Source: Actinopolymorpha pittospori (GTDB lineage Bacteria > Actinomycetota > Actinomycetes > Propionibacteriales > Actinopolymorphaceae). From it: a DNA stretch of 64,000 nucleotides. Both the position numbers and the translations under genes were made by a program. This document shows, piece by piece, positions 36,899 through 46,511 of this stretch. Numbering within the stretch: the stretch's first letter is position 1; each line of letters starts with the position of its first letter. The notes beneath the pieces were generated by a model that worked only from the letters and a program-made list of their open reading frames with translations, made no database searches and had not been told where the DNA came from. Location: the NCBI RefSeq assembly GCF_014873875.1, contig NZ_JADBEM010000001.1:6634001-6698000 (forward strand), given 5' to 3'.

Positions 36899-37939
36899 TC
36901 AGCTCAGGCCGGTGTAGAGGGCACGCAGGTGCTGTGCCCGGTCGGCGGCCGACAGGACGTCGGTGGAGTCGGCGAACTGGTCGACGGAGCCCACGAGGGG
37001 GAGTGTGGCCAGCCAGGGATCCTCGATCGCGTCCCGGCACGCGTTCGCGAAGCGGGTGGCGTCGAGCACCTGGAACGGCCGGCCGTGGAACGGGCGAACC
37101 GTCGGGTCGTCGATCGGGACGGTGAGCCCGGAGGCGTTGTGTTGCCGGGCGAGGAGTTCGTAGACCTCGACCAGCGCCGCCTCCCGGGCGGGGAAGTCGG
37201 TGGCCGCGGCCGCTCGCCGCAGTGGCGGGGTCAGCTCGGCGGCGCCGGGAAGCCGGGCGAACGCCGTACCGAACCATTTGGAGTACGGGCGATACTCACC
37301 GGCGAGCAGGAACGCCACCCCCATCGCGTCGCGGACCAGCCGACCAGCCAGCAGTGCCGAACCCAGGTCGTCCCCGACCTCCGCCGTACGCCCGACGAAG
37401 GCGTCCTCCTGCGCGATCCGGCCCCACTGCGAGGCGAGCATCCACAGCCACACGTCCCGGGGGTACCAGCGCAGCGCCTCCCGGGTCGCGGCGAGCTCGC
37501 CCTTCGGGTCGGCGTACACCGCGCCGCGGACGACTCCGAGCAGTTGCTGCTGGGGGATCGTCAGCCAGTCCAGCGGGCTCATCCCGCCGAGGGGATCGAG
37601 GCCGAGCTGGCCGTGCAGCCAGTCGCGCCAGGTGAGGACGTCGACCCGATGCTGCTCGGGTACGTCGTCCCAACCGAACCGGACCGGCCAGTTCCGGAAC
37701 GTCCGCGGGAGCCTGGCGTCCACCCGCTCCCGGACGGCGTCCACGTCGTCGGCCGCCACGAAGATCTGCAGCCGTGGCCCCCAGCCGTGGTCGGTGGAGC
37801 GGGCCGTGTCGTAGCCGAGGACGTCCGAGCCCCAGCCGAGCAGCGCGGCCGCGTGCTCGAGGGGTCCGAGCAGGGGTGCGACGACCTCGGCGTAGAAGGC
37901 AGCGTTCAGCTCGAGGGACGGCACGAACGTCTGGGTCAT
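36899..37939 (-). CDS. DUF4037 domain-containing protein
   Basis: The 346-aa product matches DUF4037 proteins, which have a nucleotidyltransferase-like N-terminus (LGWGSDVLGYDTARSTDHGWGPRLQIFV, with a GSD and an Asp-His motif) and an all-helical C-terminus. The GS..D pattern suggests possible nucleotidyl transfer, unproven. ATG 37939 follows GGTGCCC; ATG 37948 would add three residues. It is convergent with ackA with a 4-bp gap. Confidence 0.8.
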   Translation of the reverse strand: MTQTFVPSLELNAAFYAEVVAPLLGPLEHAAALLGWGSDVLGYDTARSTDHGWGPRLQIFVAADDVDAVRERVDARLPRTFRNWPVRFGWDDVPEQHRVDVLTWRDWLHGQLGLDPLGGMSPLDWLTIPQQQLLGVVRGAVYADPKGELAATREALRWYPRDVWLWMLASQWGRIAQEDAFVGRTAEVGDDLGSALLAGRLVRDAMGVAFLLAGEYRPYSKWFGTAFARLPGAAELTPPLRRAAAATDFPAREAALVEVYELLARQHNASGLTVPIDDPTVRPFHGRPFQVLDATRFANACRDAIEDPWLATLPLVGSVDQFADSTDVLSAADRAQHLRALYTGLS

Positions 37940-37982
37940 GGGCACCATCCTCGGTGGTGCGGCGGGGGTGGCGGCAACCGGT

Positions 37983-38582
37983 TTATGGCGTACGGCCGGC
38001 GAGGTGGGCGTCGAGGAACGCTCGATTACCCGGGGAGAGTGGAAGCGAGGGGAGCTCGGCCACGGCGACCACCCGGCTGGCGAGCTCCCACCCTTCGGTG
38101 TCGGTCCAGGCGGCGTCGGGCGCCACCTCGCGCGTGACCGCGTGGGCGCCGAAGACCCACTGCAGACTGTCCGGGTAGAGGTAGGCGTAGCCGGTGGGGC
38201 GCGCGCCCAGGTGGGCGAGGTGGAGGAAGCCGAGCGGTCTCAGCGTTCCTGGGTCGAGCCGCCAGCCCGTCTCCTCGACGACCTCGCGGGCGGCGGTCTC
38301 CGCGAAGGTCTCGCCGGTCTCCCGCCGTCCGCCGGGCAGGACGTGCTGCTCGCGGCTGTTCGCGCAGACCACGACCCCGCCCGGCGCGCTGACCAGGCAA
38401 CGCACCGAGGTGACCAGGTCGGCGGGTACGAGCGTGTCCGGCACCGGCGTGGGAGTCAGGCACGACGCGAGTTCCAGCGGCATGCTGGCATCCACGCCCC
38501 AGGACTCGCGGTGCACGGCCGCGGGGCGCCGCCCGGCGAGGAGGCGGAGCAGGGCGGGGTCGCGGTTACCGGCGATCTCCAT
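37983..38582 (-). CDS. Nudix hydrolase
   Basis: The 199-aa protein has a full Nudix box, GGRRETGETFAETAAREVVEETGW (about residues 84-107). The N-terminal 60 residues have no recognised fold. The substrate cannot be deduced. The gene is transcribed toward DUF4037, which starts 44 bp beyond its stop. Confidence 0.82.
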   Translation of the reverse strand: MEIAGNRDPALLRLLAGRRPAAVHRESWGVDASMPLELASCLTPTPVPDTLVPADLVTSVRCLVSAPGGVVVCANSREQHVLPGGRRETGETFAETAAREVVEETGWRLDPGTLRPLGFLHLAHLGARPTGYAYLYPDSLQWVFGAHAVTREVAPDAAWTDTEGWELASRVVAVAELPSLPLSPGNRAFLDAHLAGRTP

Positions 38583-38638
38583 CCGCCCAGTCTCGCAGCG
38601 ACAACCGAGGGGCGCGGAGTTCCGATCACGGGAGAACC

Positions 38639-39088
38639 ATGTCGTCCGCAGCAGAGCAGGCCAAGGACCTCTACCGCAGCTTCCTTCTCGACCTCTGGCA
38701 CGCTTCGCCGCGGCGACGCGCGAGCCTCGCGGAGCGGATCGTCGCCGACGACTTCGCCATCCGGCGGGGCGGCCAGCACGACCCCGCCCACGGACCGGCG
38801 GCGATCGTCGACACCATCGAGCGGAGTCTCGCGCTCTTCGACGACGTGCGTGTCACGCTCGATCAGGGACCTGTCGCGGAGGGTGACCTGGTGGCCGCAC
38901 GCTGGACGTTTTCGGGCTCTTTCCGCGGTGGGCTGCCCGGCGCGAGTGCGCCAGTTGGAACGCGGGTGGCGTTCTCCGGCATGGATCTGGTTCGGTTGGC
39001 CGACGGCAAGGTGGCCGAATACTGGGTGTCCTCAGATGCCGATCATCTGATGGCGCAGCTCGGGGTCGAGGGAGAGAGCAACGCGTGA
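38639..39088 (+). CDS. SnoaL-like (NTF2 fold) protein
   Basis: The 149-aa product has the cone-shaped NTF2/SnoaL pattern: a helical start (AEQAKDLYRSFLLDLW), IVADDFAIRRGG, GPAAIVDTIERSLALF, and ADGKVAEYWVSSDADHLMAQLG. Such proteins are polyketide cyclases, isomerases or binding proteins. ATG 38639 is just after GGAGAACC. It overlaps the acyltransferase start by 4 bp, so they may act together. Confidence 0.72.
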   Translation: MSSAAEQAKDLYRSFLLDLWHASPRRRASLAERIVADDFAIRRGGQHDPAHGPAAIVDTIERSLALFDDVRVTLDQGPVAEGDLVAARWTFSGSFRGGLPGASAPVGTRVAFSGMDLVRLADGKVAEYWVSSDADHLMAQLGVEGESNA

Positions 39089-40086
39089 GTGAGCTGGATG
39101 CGGCGAAGGTGACTGCGTGGTTGGGAGCCGGCGAGGAGTACGCGAGCTGGGTGGCTGAGCTCGACGCGATAGGAGAGTCGGAGGAGGTGTCGCTCCCGGA
39201 GGCCGCCCAGGTGGACGCCCTCGCGCAGCCGCTGGGCCTGCACGACGACGACCTGGCGGAGATCAAGGCGACGGCGTTCTCCGCGGCGCAGGAGCCGGAG
39301 CTGTGGTGGTTGCTGCAGCGCTGCCACCGGCAGCTGATCCGCCAGATGGGCGACGTGGACTCGCCGTGGCTGCGGTGGCCGCACCTGCCGGCCGCTCTGG
39401 AGGCGAAGGGGCGGTTCTTCTACGTCCACGTGTTCCTGGCCTCGATCCCCGCGCTGCTGCGCTACCACGAGAAGCGCGGCATCCCCGCCGAGGACAGCTG
39501 GGGGATCCTCGCCGACCTGGGCCGGCAGATCGCGGTCTACCGCCGGATCCACGGCGGCGTCGGCGGGCTCGACGTGCAGTTCTGGTTCTCGCTGCACTTC
39601 CGGGGACTCATCTACGACATGGGCCGGCTGCAGTTCAACCGGGGCCGGGTCCAGTACGACGAGGAGACGATCGCGACGGCGGGTGCGCCGTTCGGCAAGG
39701 GTGACCCGGTGCTCGGCGTCCACATCCCCGAGTCCGGCCCGATGACTCCCGAGGCCTGCGAGGAGTCCTTCCGGCGGGCCAAGGAGTTCTACGACCGGTA
39801 CTTCCCCGAGGACAACTACCGCTACGCGGTGTGCTCGTCCTGGCTGCTCGACCCGCAACTCGCGGAGTACCTCCCGGAGGACTCCAACATCGTGCGGTTC
39901 CAGCGGCGCTTCCAGGTGGTGCCCGGCGGACACGACGGCGACAAGGACGTGTTCCAGTTCGTGTTCCGGCTGATCAACCCGCGCATCGAGGACCTGCCTC
40001 GACGTACGACGTTGGAGCGGGCGGTCGTCCAGCACCTCGAGTCCGGCCGGCACTGGCAGGTGCGTTCCGGTTGGCTCGCGCTCTGA
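39085..40086 (+). CDS. Acyltransferase domain-containing protein (NAT_N/GNAT_C type)
   Basis: The 333-aa protein resembles two-domain actinobacterial N-acyltransferases: a helical N-terminal domain (to about residue 130) and a GNAT-related C-terminal part with GDPVLGVHIPESGPMTPEACEESFRRA and VFQFVFRLINPRIEDLPRRTTLERAV. The substrates are unknown. GTG 39085 overlaps the SnoaL-like stop. Confidence 0.7.
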   Translation: MSELDAAKVTAWLGAGEEYASWVAELDAIGESEEVSLPEAAQVDALAQPLGLHDDDLAEIKATAFSAAQEPELWWLLQRCHRQLIRQMGDVDSPWLRWPHLPAALEAKGRFFYVHVFLASIPALLRYHEKRGIPAEDSWGILADLGRQIAVYRRIHGGVGGLDVQFWFSLHFRGLIYDMGRLQFNRGRVQYDEETIATAGAPFGKGDPVLGVHIPESGPMTPEACEESFRRAKEFYDRYFPEDNYRYAVCSSWLLDPQLAEYLPEDSNIVRFQRRFQVVPGGHDGDKDVFQFVFRLINPRIEDLPRRTTLERAVVQHLESGRHWQVRSGWLAL

Positions 40087-40092
40087 GCCTGC

Positions 40093-40989
40093 CTACCCGG
40101 CCAGCGTGCCGACGAGGCGGCGGCAGCGGACGGGGTCCTCGGTGAGCCCGATGCCGAGGCCCCACAGCCAGTAGTCGACGGCACGCACGACGGTCCACGC
40201 CCGGGCCCGATCGCGGTCGAGTCCGCCGGCGTCGGCCAACGCGGTGAGCAGGTCACGGACGTCCGCCGGCTCCGCCGCCTCGTCGATCCGTGTCCACATC
40301 AGCTCGGGCACGGAGTACTCCGGGTCCCCGGCCACCGGCCGAGGATCGATGGCCAGCCAGGGCTCGCGCGTTCCGGCAAGCACGTTGCCGTAGTGCAGGT
40401 CGGCGTGGACGAGGCTCTCGCCCGCGTCGGCGGCCAGGTCACGTGCCGTCCGGGCGGCGAGGTCGACCCACGGCCCCGGCAGCGGCCCTCCCAGGGCCCG
40501 CTGCCGGGGCCACACCGTCTCGGCGATCTCCGTGCCGATGTCGGCGAGCCGCGGGATGCCCGGCGGTGCCGGCATGGTGAGGCGCCGGAGCAGCGCACCG
40601 GCCAGCTCGGCGGCGGGCAGCAGCTCGACATCGGCCAGCGACCGACCGGCGTCGAGGCGTTCGAGCAGCAGCGCGCCGTCGTCGGTCCAGGCGTCCAGCA
40701 GGCGGACGACGCCCCGCCCCGCCCAGGCCCGCAGCCCGATCGCCTCGGTCACGGTGGTCTCCGGCGGCTGGCAGACCTTGAGGACGCAGGGGGCTCCGTC
40801 GACGCGACGCCGCGCGGAGAGGACGAGGCTGTTCGCACCGTGCCGCGGTGATTCCGAGTCCAGCCGCAGGTCCCACCGCTCGCACAGCCGCTCGACCAGG
40901 GCGGGTATGCCAGCGATCCACTGGTGACCCTGCGTGCCCGCGATCCGGGTCCGTTCCTCGACGAAGGTGTCGGGTATGTCGATCTCCAT
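40093..40989 (-). CDS. APH(6)-like aminoglycoside/hydroxyurea phosphotransferase
   Basis: The 298-aa kinase-like protein has the APH motifs HADLHYGNVLAG (catalytic loop, Brenner motif) and WLAIDPRPVAGDPEY with the Mg-binding Asp. It belongs to the streptomycin-6-kinase-like family that phosphorylates aminoglycosides or hydroxyurea. A homologue lies at 52749-53702. ATG 40989 or GTG 40992 may be used. It converges on the acyltransferase gene with a 6-bp gap. Confidence 0.8.
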   Translation of the reverse strand: MEIDIPDTFVEERTRIAGTQGHQWIAGIPALVERLCERWDLRLDSESPRHGANSLVLSARRRVDGAPCVLKVCQPPETTVTEAIGLRAWAGRGVVRLLDAWTDDGALLLERLDAGRSLADVELLPAAELAGALLRRLTMPAPPGIPRLADIGTEIAETVWPRQRALGGPLPGPWVDLAARTARDLAADAGESLVHADLHYGNVLAGTREPWLAIDPRPVAGDPEYSVPELMWTRIDEAAEPADVRDLLTALADAGGLDRDRARAWTVVRAVDYWLWGLGIGLTEDPVRCRRLVGTLAG

Positions 40990-41212
40990 CACCGCTGCGT
41001 TCGGCTCCGTCCCGCCCGGGTGCGCATACGGGTCGCGACGTGCCGGCGCGTCCCGGCCGGGACCCTACCGGCGGCGGGGTGGGCGGGCCACGCCTTTGTT
41101 CGGCGCGCCTGACGCACCTGGCGTACCTGCTGGCCGACGGCCGGCGGGGGCGATCCAGGGGGCGTCGATAGGCTGAGGGGCGGAAACGGCGTACAGAAGG
41201 GAACCCCCAAAG

Positions 41213-41635
41213 GTGGCTGTCCGGGCAGTGCGCGGAGCGACCCAGCTCGAGGTCGACGAGCGCGAGCACCTGCTGGAGCGTGTGGCGGAGCTGGTCAGGG
41301 ACGTCCTGCGACGGAACGATCTCGGCAATGACGACCTGATCAGCATCATTTTCACCGCGACGTCCGATGTGAAGTCGGAGTTCCCCGCCTATGCCGCCCG
41401 GCAGATGGGCATGACCGACGTCCCGCTCCTGTGCGCCCGGGAGCTGGAGATCGAGGGGTCGATGCCGCTCGTGGTCCGGCTGCTCGCCCACGTCGAGACC
41501 GAGCTGTCCCGGGACGAGATCACCCACGTCTACCTGCATGGTGCGGCCGCGCTACGGCGCGACCTCGCCCATGTGCACGCCGTACCCGATGAGGCTTCGG
41601 CCGGCACGCCTCCGGTCGAGGGAGCGCCGGCATGA
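41213..41635 (+). CDS. aroH: AroH-type chorismate mutase
   Basis: AroH converts chorismate to prephenate for Phe/Tyr synthesis. The 140-aa protein has RGATQLEVDE, the IIFTATSDVKSEFPAYAAR active-site segment and VPLLCARELEIEGSMPLVVR. It is monofunctional. It overlaps tyrA by 4 bp, so mutase and dehydrogenase are coupled. GTG 41213 is preceded by GAAGGGA. Confidence 0.92.
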   Translation: MAVRAVRGATQLEVDEREHLLERVAELVRDVLRRNDLGNDDLISIIFTATSDVKSEFPAYAARQMGMTDVPLLCARELEIEGSMPLVVRLLAHVETELSRDEITHVYLHGAAALRRDLAHVHAVPDEASAGTPPVEGAPA

Positions 41636-42744
41636 GCGACCTGCCGTTTCGACGGGTGGTCGTGATCGGCGCCGGCCTGATGGGCACGTCGGTCGGACTC
41701 GCGCTGCGTCGGGCCGGGGTCGAGGTGTTCCTCGAGGATCTCGACCCGGCCAACCTGCGGGTCGCCGTGTCGCTCGGCGCCGGCAAGCCTCTCCTGACGG
41801 ATGCCGGGACAGCTGCCGAAACTGAGGCCGAGGTCGACCTCGCGGTGGTCGGCGTACCCCCAGCCGCGCTCGGCCGCGTGATCGCGGACGCGCTGGCGAG
41901 GTTCCCCGCCGCCACCGTCACCGACCTCGGCAGCGTCAAGGCCGCCCCGCTCACCGACGCCGGCACGCATGCCGCGGCGTCCCTGGACCGTTACGTCGGC
42001 GGTCACCCGATGGCCGGCAGCGAGCACTCCGGTCCCCTCGCGGCCCGGGCCGACCTGTTCGACGGGCGGGCGTGGGCGGTGACGGCGCACCCCCAGAGCC
42101 GAACCGACGCGGTGGAAACGGTCGAGGCCCTGGCGCTCGCCTGCGGCGCGTTCCCGGTCCGCCTCACCCCGGCCCAGCACGACGAAAGGGTCGCGCTGGT
42201 CTCCCACCTGCCCCAGGTCGCCTCCACCGTCGTCGCGGGAATGCTGACCGGCGCCGCGGAGGACCACCTCGTTCTCGCCGGTCAGGGCCTGCGCGACGTG
42301 ACCCGGATCGCCGGCGGCGATCCGGAACTGTGGACGCAGATCCTCTCCGCCAACGCCGAACCTGTCGCCCGGCTGCTGCACGAGGTGGCCGACAAGATGC
42401 ACCAGGCGGCCCTGACGCTGGAGAAGCTCGAGCCCGCCTCGTCGGCCGTCGACGACCTGCGCAGGTCGTTGGAGCGTGGCGTGACGGGCGTCGGCCGGCT
42501 GCCGGGGAAGCACGGCGCGCGGCCGGGCGTCTTCGCCGCGGTGCCGGTGCCGCTGCCCGACCAACCCGGCGAGTTGGCGCGTCTGTTCGCCGACGTCAGC
42601 GCCGCCGGTGTCAACATCGAGGATGTCCGCATCGACCACAGCCCGGGCACTCCGGCCGGTCTGGTGGAGTTGTCGGTTCATCAAGGCGCCGTACCCGCGC
42701 TACTGGAGGCCCTGGCGCGACACGGGTGGGACGTGCACGGGTAG
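41632..42744 (+). CDS. tyrA: Prephenate dehydrogenase
   Basis: TyrA oxidises prephenate to 4-hydroxyphenylpyruvate. The 370-aa protein has an NAD loop VIGAGLMGTSVGLALRRAG, the GSVK motif, GGHPMAGSEHSG and a C-terminal ACT domain (VPVPLPDQPGELARLFADVS) for likely feedback control by tyrosine. It starts in the aroH stop and precedes cmk by 31 bp. Confidence 0.93.
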   Translation: MSDLPFRRVVVIGAGLMGTSVGLALRRAGVEVFLEDLDPANLRVAVSLGAGKPLLTDAGTAAETEAEVDLAVVGVPPAALGRVIADALARFPAATVTDLGSVKAAPLTDAGTHAAASLDRYVGGHPMAGSEHSGPLAARADLFDGRAWAVTAHPQSRTDAVETVEALALACGAFPVRLTPAQHDERVALVSHLPQVASTVVAGMLTGAAEDHLVLAGQGLRDVTRIAGGDPELWTQILSANAEPVARLLHEVADKMHQAALTLEKLEPASSAVDDLRRSLERGVTGVGRLPGKHGARPGVFAAVPVPLPDQPGELARLFADVSAAGVNIEDVRIDHSPGTPAGLVELSVHQGAVPALLEALARHGWDVHG

Positions 42745-42775
42745 CCTCCCCACAACGCTTCGAGGGAGACGACAG

Positions 42776-43483
42776 GTGGAGCGAGCCGACGACGCAGGCA
42801 GAGCCGGGATCGTGGTGGCCATCGACGGTCCGTCCGGCTCCGGAAAGTCCAGCGCCGCGCGGGGTGTCGCGCGCAGGCTGGAGTTGCGCTACCTCGACAC
42901 CGGGGCGATGTACCGCGCCATCACCTGGTGGATGATTCAGGTCGGCGTTCCGGTCGACGACTCCGATGAGGTCGCCGCGCGTTCCAGCGAGCCGGAGATC
43001 GAGGTCGGCATCGACCCCGAGCATCCGACCATCGCGGTCGACGGCGTCGACGTGGCCGGTCCGATCCGGTCCCGTGAGGTGACCAACGCCGTCAGCGCGG
43101 TGGCCGCCGTACCCGCCGTGCGCAGGCGGATGGTCGAGATTCAGCGCGAGCTGATCGGCTCCGGCGGCATCGTCGTGGAAGGCCGTGACATCGGTACGAC
43201 GGTCGCGCCGAAGGCACATGTCAAGGTCTACTTGACGGCGCACGAGGAGGAGCGCGCTCGTCGCCGTGCTGCCGAAGGGCTGGCCGGGGCGAAGCTCGAG
43301 CTCACCCTCACCCAGAAGGAGATGGCGCTGCGGGACCGCAAGGACTCCAGCCGTACCACCTCACCCCTGAACAAGGCAGCCGACGCCGTCGTTCTCGACA
43401 CCACCGAACTCAACCTGCAGCAGGTCATCGACCGGATCTGCGCCCTCGCCGGCGAGCACGCCGGGGCGCACGGCCGGCGATGA
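42776..43483 (+). CDS. cmk: Cytidylate kinase
   Basis: Cmk phosphorylates CMP and dCMP. The 235-aa protein has the P-loop AIDGPSGSGKSSAARG, the CMP-binding LDTGAMYRAIT and VVEGRDIGTTVAP. GTG 42776 follows GAGGGAG. It overlaps the acyltransferase by 4 bp. The aroH-tyrA-cmk-plsC-der run is a common actinobacterial cluster. Confidence 0.94.
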   Translation: MERADDAGRAGIVVAIDGPSGSGKSSAARGVARRLELRYLDTGAMYRAITWWMIQVGVPVDDSDEVAARSSEPEIEVGIDPEHPTIAVDGVDVAGPIRSREVTNAVSAVAAVPAVRRRMVEIQRELIGSGGIVVEGRDIGTTVAPKAHVKVYLTAHEEERARRRAAEGLAGAKLELTLTQKEMALRDRKDSSRTTSPLNKAADAVVLDTTELNLQQVIDRICALAGEHAGAHGRR

Positions 43484-44214
43484 CCAGCCAGGTGGTGCCG
43501 CAGTACTGGAGCGGCGCACAGGGGCCACCACGGCGAAGTCTGAAGACGGTACGCCCGTTCGTCACGGGCCTGATGCGGACCGCCTGGAAGGTCCGCATCT
43601 ACGACCAGCACCACGTACCAGCCGGTGGTCCGGTGATCCTCGCGTCCAACCACCTCGGCATCCTCGACGGCCCGCTGCTGTGTGCCGTCGCGCACCGACC
43701 GGTGCACGCGGTCGTGAAGCAGGAGATGTTCCGGGGTACCACCGGACGCGCCCTGCGCAGGCTCGGCCAGATACCGGTCGACCGGGAGGCCTACGACCCG
43801 GGCGCCGTCAAGTCGGCGTTGGCCGTCCTGGACCGCGGGGACGTGCTCGCGATCTATCCCGAGGGCGCGCGAGGCGCCGGCGACTTCGCCCTGATCAAAC
43901 CCGGCGTCGCCTACCTCGCGATGTGCACCGGCGCGCCCGTCGTTCCGGTCGTCTGCCTCGGCACCCGGCCCTCCGGCGGGTCGATCGGCACGCTGCCCCG
44001 GATGCGCTCCACGGTCGACGTCGTCTTCGGGCCCCCGGTCCGGCTGCAGCGCACCGAGTGGCCCCGGCGTACCCACGAAGTACGCGAACAGGCACGCTGG
44101 CTCCAGAAATGGTTGGTGAGCCACGTGCGTTACTCCTGTGGGGTGACCGGCCGGGACCTTCCCGGCCCGGTTCCCCGACCTGAAACCGAACCCGGACCGG
44201 TCGTCACCTCGTAG
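43480..44214 (+). CDS. 1-acyl-sn-glycerol-3-phosphate acyltransferase (PlsC family)
   Basis: This family transfers an acyl group to lysophosphatidic acid at the membrane. The 244-aa protein has the catalytic HX4D motif in SNHLGILDGPL, the FRGTTGRALRRLGQIPVDR substrate block and the EGARG motif (YPEGARGAG). There is no clear transmembrane helix. It lies between cmk and der, as in many actinobacteria. Its last codons are part of a 24-bp tandem duplication. Confidence 0.86.
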   Translation: MTSQVVPQYWSGAQGPPRRSLKTVRPFVTGLMRTAWKVRIYDQHHVPAGGPVILASNHLGILDGPLLCAVAHRPVHAVVKQEMFRGTTGRALRRLGQIPVDREAYDPGAVKSALAVLDRGDVLAIYPEGARGAGDFALIKPGVAYLAMCTGAPVVPVVCLGTRPSGGSIGTLPRMRSTVDVVFGPPVRLQRTEWPRRTHEVREQARWLQKWLVSHVRYSCGVTGRDLPGPVPRPETEPGPVVTS

Positions 44215-44249
44215 TCCACGGACTTCGTCACTTCGTAGTCCACGGACTA
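44202..44249 (+). repeat. 24-bp tandem duplication spanning the plsC-like stop
   Basis: CGTCAC(C/T)TCGTAGTCCACGG ACT(T/A) occurs twice head to tail (44202-44225 and 44226-44249; 22 of 24 identical). The second copy contains TAGTCC-AC-GGACTA, a perfect small hairpin, followed by AGGTCC. Confidence 0.8.
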
Positions 44250-44312
44250 AGGTCCGCAGGACAGCGACATGATCCGACCCGCCGCCCGGCATCGAACATT
44301 TGAGGACTTTCT

Positions 44313-45725
44313 GTGAGCAACGAGGAGCAGACTCGCGTCGAGGACTATTTCGACGTGGAGGAGTTCGACGCCGAGGGCATGCCGGTCGAAGGTGGCGAAG
44401 GCCCGGAGGACGTACCGGTCGTCGCCGTCGTCGGGCGGCCGAACGTCGGCAAGTCGACCCTGGTCAACCGCATCCTCGGCCGCCGCGAGGCGGTCGTCGA
44501 GGACATCCCGGGGGTCACCCGTGACCGGGTCGCCTACGACGCGAACTGGCGCGGACGGCGCTTCACCCTCGTCGACACCGGCGGCTGGGACCCCGAGGCG
44601 CGAGGGTTCATGGCGCGGGTCTCCGCGCAGGCCGAGCTGGCCGTCGCCGCCGCCGACGTGGTGCTGTACGTACTCGACGTGACCGTCGGTGCCACCGACG
44701 TCGACGAGGCCGTGGTGAAGATCCTCCGGCGTTCGGGGAAGCCGGTCGTGGTCGCGGCCAACAAGGCCGACGACCAGCGCGGCGAGGCCGACTCCACCGC
44801 TCTGTGGTCGCTCGGCCTGGGCGAGCCCCAGGCCGTGTCGGCGATGCACGGGCGGGGGAGCGGTGACCTGCTGGACGCGCTGTTCGAGGTGCTTCCGGAC
44901 GCCCCGGCCGAGCGGGAGCCCACCACCGGGGGGCCCCGCCGGATCGCCCTGGTCGGCAAGCCGAACGTCGGGAAGTCCAGCCTGCTCAACCGGCTCGCCG
45001 GGGAGGAGCGGGTGGTCGTCGACGAGGTCGCCGGTACGACCGTCGACCCGGTCGACGAGCTCGTCGAGCTGGGCGGTAAGACCTGGCGCTTCATCGACAC
45101 CGCGGGCATCCGGCGCCGCGTGCGCGAGGCGTCCGGGCACGAGTACTACGCGAGCCTGCGTACCTCCGCCGCCATCGAGCGGGCCGAGGTCGCCGTCGTG
45201 CTGCTGGACGCCTCGCAGCCGCTGTCCGAGCAGGACCTACGCATCATCACCAACGTCGTCGACGCCGGACGTGGCCTGGTCCTGGCGTTCAACAAGTGGG
45301 ACCTCGTCGACGAGGAGCGGCGGCTGCGGATAGAGAAGGAACTGGACCGCCAGGTTCGGGTCCGCTGGGCGCCCCGCATCAACGTCAGCGCCCGCACCGG
45401 CTGGCACGTCGACCGACTCGTCCGCGCGATCGAGACCTCACTGGGCGGGTGGGAGACGCGGGTCTCCACGGCGCAGCTCAACGCCTTCCTCGGCCGGCTC
45501 GTCGCCGCCAACCCGCACCCGCTCCGCGGCGGGAAGCAGCCCCGGATCCTGTTCGGCACCCAGCCGCAGACCTCGCCGCCGAAGTTCCTGCTCTTCACGA
45601 CCGGGTTCCTCGAGGCGTCCTACCGCCGCTTCATCGAACGCCGGCTCCGCGAGGAGTTCGGCTTCGACGGCTCACCGATCATGATCTCGCTGAAGGTACG
45701 CGAGAAGCGGGGGAAGAAGAGCTAG
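44313..45725 (+). CDS. der: Ribosome biogenesis GTPase Der (EngA)
   Basis: Der is an essential GTPase of 50S subunit maturation with two G domains and a KH-like C-terminus. The 470-aa protein has G1 copies GRPNVGKSTLVNR and GKPNVGKSSLLNR, matching DTGGWD and DTAGIR G3 motifs, NKADD and NKWDL G4 motifs, and a C-terminal RNA-binding domain. The N-terminal 30 residues are acidic and typical of actinobacteria. GTG 44313 follows a 98-bp gap with a 24-bp tandem duplication. It is the last gene before the tRNA-Pro insertion point. Confidence 0.95.
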   Translation: MSNEEQTRVEDYFDVEEFDAEGMPVEGGEGPEDVPVVAVVGRPNVGKSTLVNRILGRREAVVEDIPGVTRDRVAYDANWRGRRFTLVDTGGWDPEARGFMARVSAQAELAVAAADVVLYVLDVTVGATDVDEAVVKILRRSGKPVVVAANKADDQRGEADSTALWSLGLGEPQAVSAMHGRGSGDLLDALFEVLPDAPAEREPTTGGPRRIALVGKPNVGKSSLLNRLAGEERVVVDEVAGTTVDPVDELVELGGKTWRFIDTAGIRRRVREASGHEYYASLRTSAAIERAEVAVVLLDASQPLSEQDLRIITNVVDAGRGLVLAFNKWDLVDEERRLRIEKELDRQVRVRWAPRINVSARTGWHVDRLVRAIETSLGGWETRVSTAQLNAFLGRLVAANPHPLRGGKQPRILFGTQPQTSPPKFLLFTTGFLEASYRRFIERRLREEFGFDGSPIMISLKVREKRGKKS

Positions 45726-45811
45726 GTGGCGCCGCCGGCGCCTCGCTGGGGTCTTGGCCGCGGGGCGTCCGGTGGTGTCGCTTTGGCAGGATTGGTGCGG
45801 ATACCCGGAGG

Positions 45812-45827
45812 CCGGGTTGCCACCCGG
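45812..45827. terminator. Hairpin between der and tRNA-Pro
   Basis: CCGGGT-TGCC-ACCCGG is a perfect 6-bp stem, 87 bp after der. GGCGCC-rich palindromic sequence also occurs at 45730-45744. The gap to the tRNA (181 bp) contains no gene. Confidence 0.35.
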
Positions 45828-45906
45828 TGACGCACAGGGAGCCGGTGGGGGAGCCCGGGCCGGCCTGCGGTAAGGTTCCATCCGCTTGGCCGGTTATGCC
45901 GGGCAA

Positions 45907-45984
<78 letters not shown>

Positions 45985-46040
45985 GTTTCCGCAGGTCAGC
46001 GGCGGTGGCGCTCCAATTGGTGGGCCATCTGGGGACCACA

Positions 46041-46058
46041 GGTGACTAACTGAGTGAC
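46041..46058 (+). repeat. Repeat GGTGACTAACTGAGTGAC near the left att copy
   Basis: This 18-bp sequence lies 57 bp after the left att copy. It recurs with one change at 49275-49292, 31 bp after the right copy. It contains GTGAC twice and could be an integrase arm-type site or part of an ancestral integrase gene end. Confidence 0.6.
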
Positions 46059-46511
46059 TAGGGTCTAGATCTGCGTCGCGACATCGCTGATCTTGACCGC
46101 TGTGGACGTTGCCGACTTAGGCTCTCTTGTGGATCATGGCGCCGCTGACGCGGCGCTGCATCGGCCCGCCCTTGCGGGCGGCTCTGGGGGCCGTCCTCGG
46201 ACGCTCGGCGCCCGGCGGGGGACCTGTTCTCATCGAAGACCTCAGGGGCTCCGCCCCCGAAACCCCGGTCCTCTCTCCGGAGGGGAAGGCCCGTGCTCCG
46301 GCGTGTTGGGATGTCAGCCGTGGTTCTCCCGATCATTCGGCGCGGGCAAGTGTTGCCCGCCACTCGAGATGAGCATGTCGGCGTCATTCGCGGTGAGCAT
46401 GAAGGGCGTGGGCATCGGAGTGGGGTGGCCGTCTCGGTGTGCATAATGTCGCGTTCATGCTCGGGTTGTCGCCTGGTTCGGGGTGTGGCTGTGGTGGCGG
46501 GGCTCGGGTGG

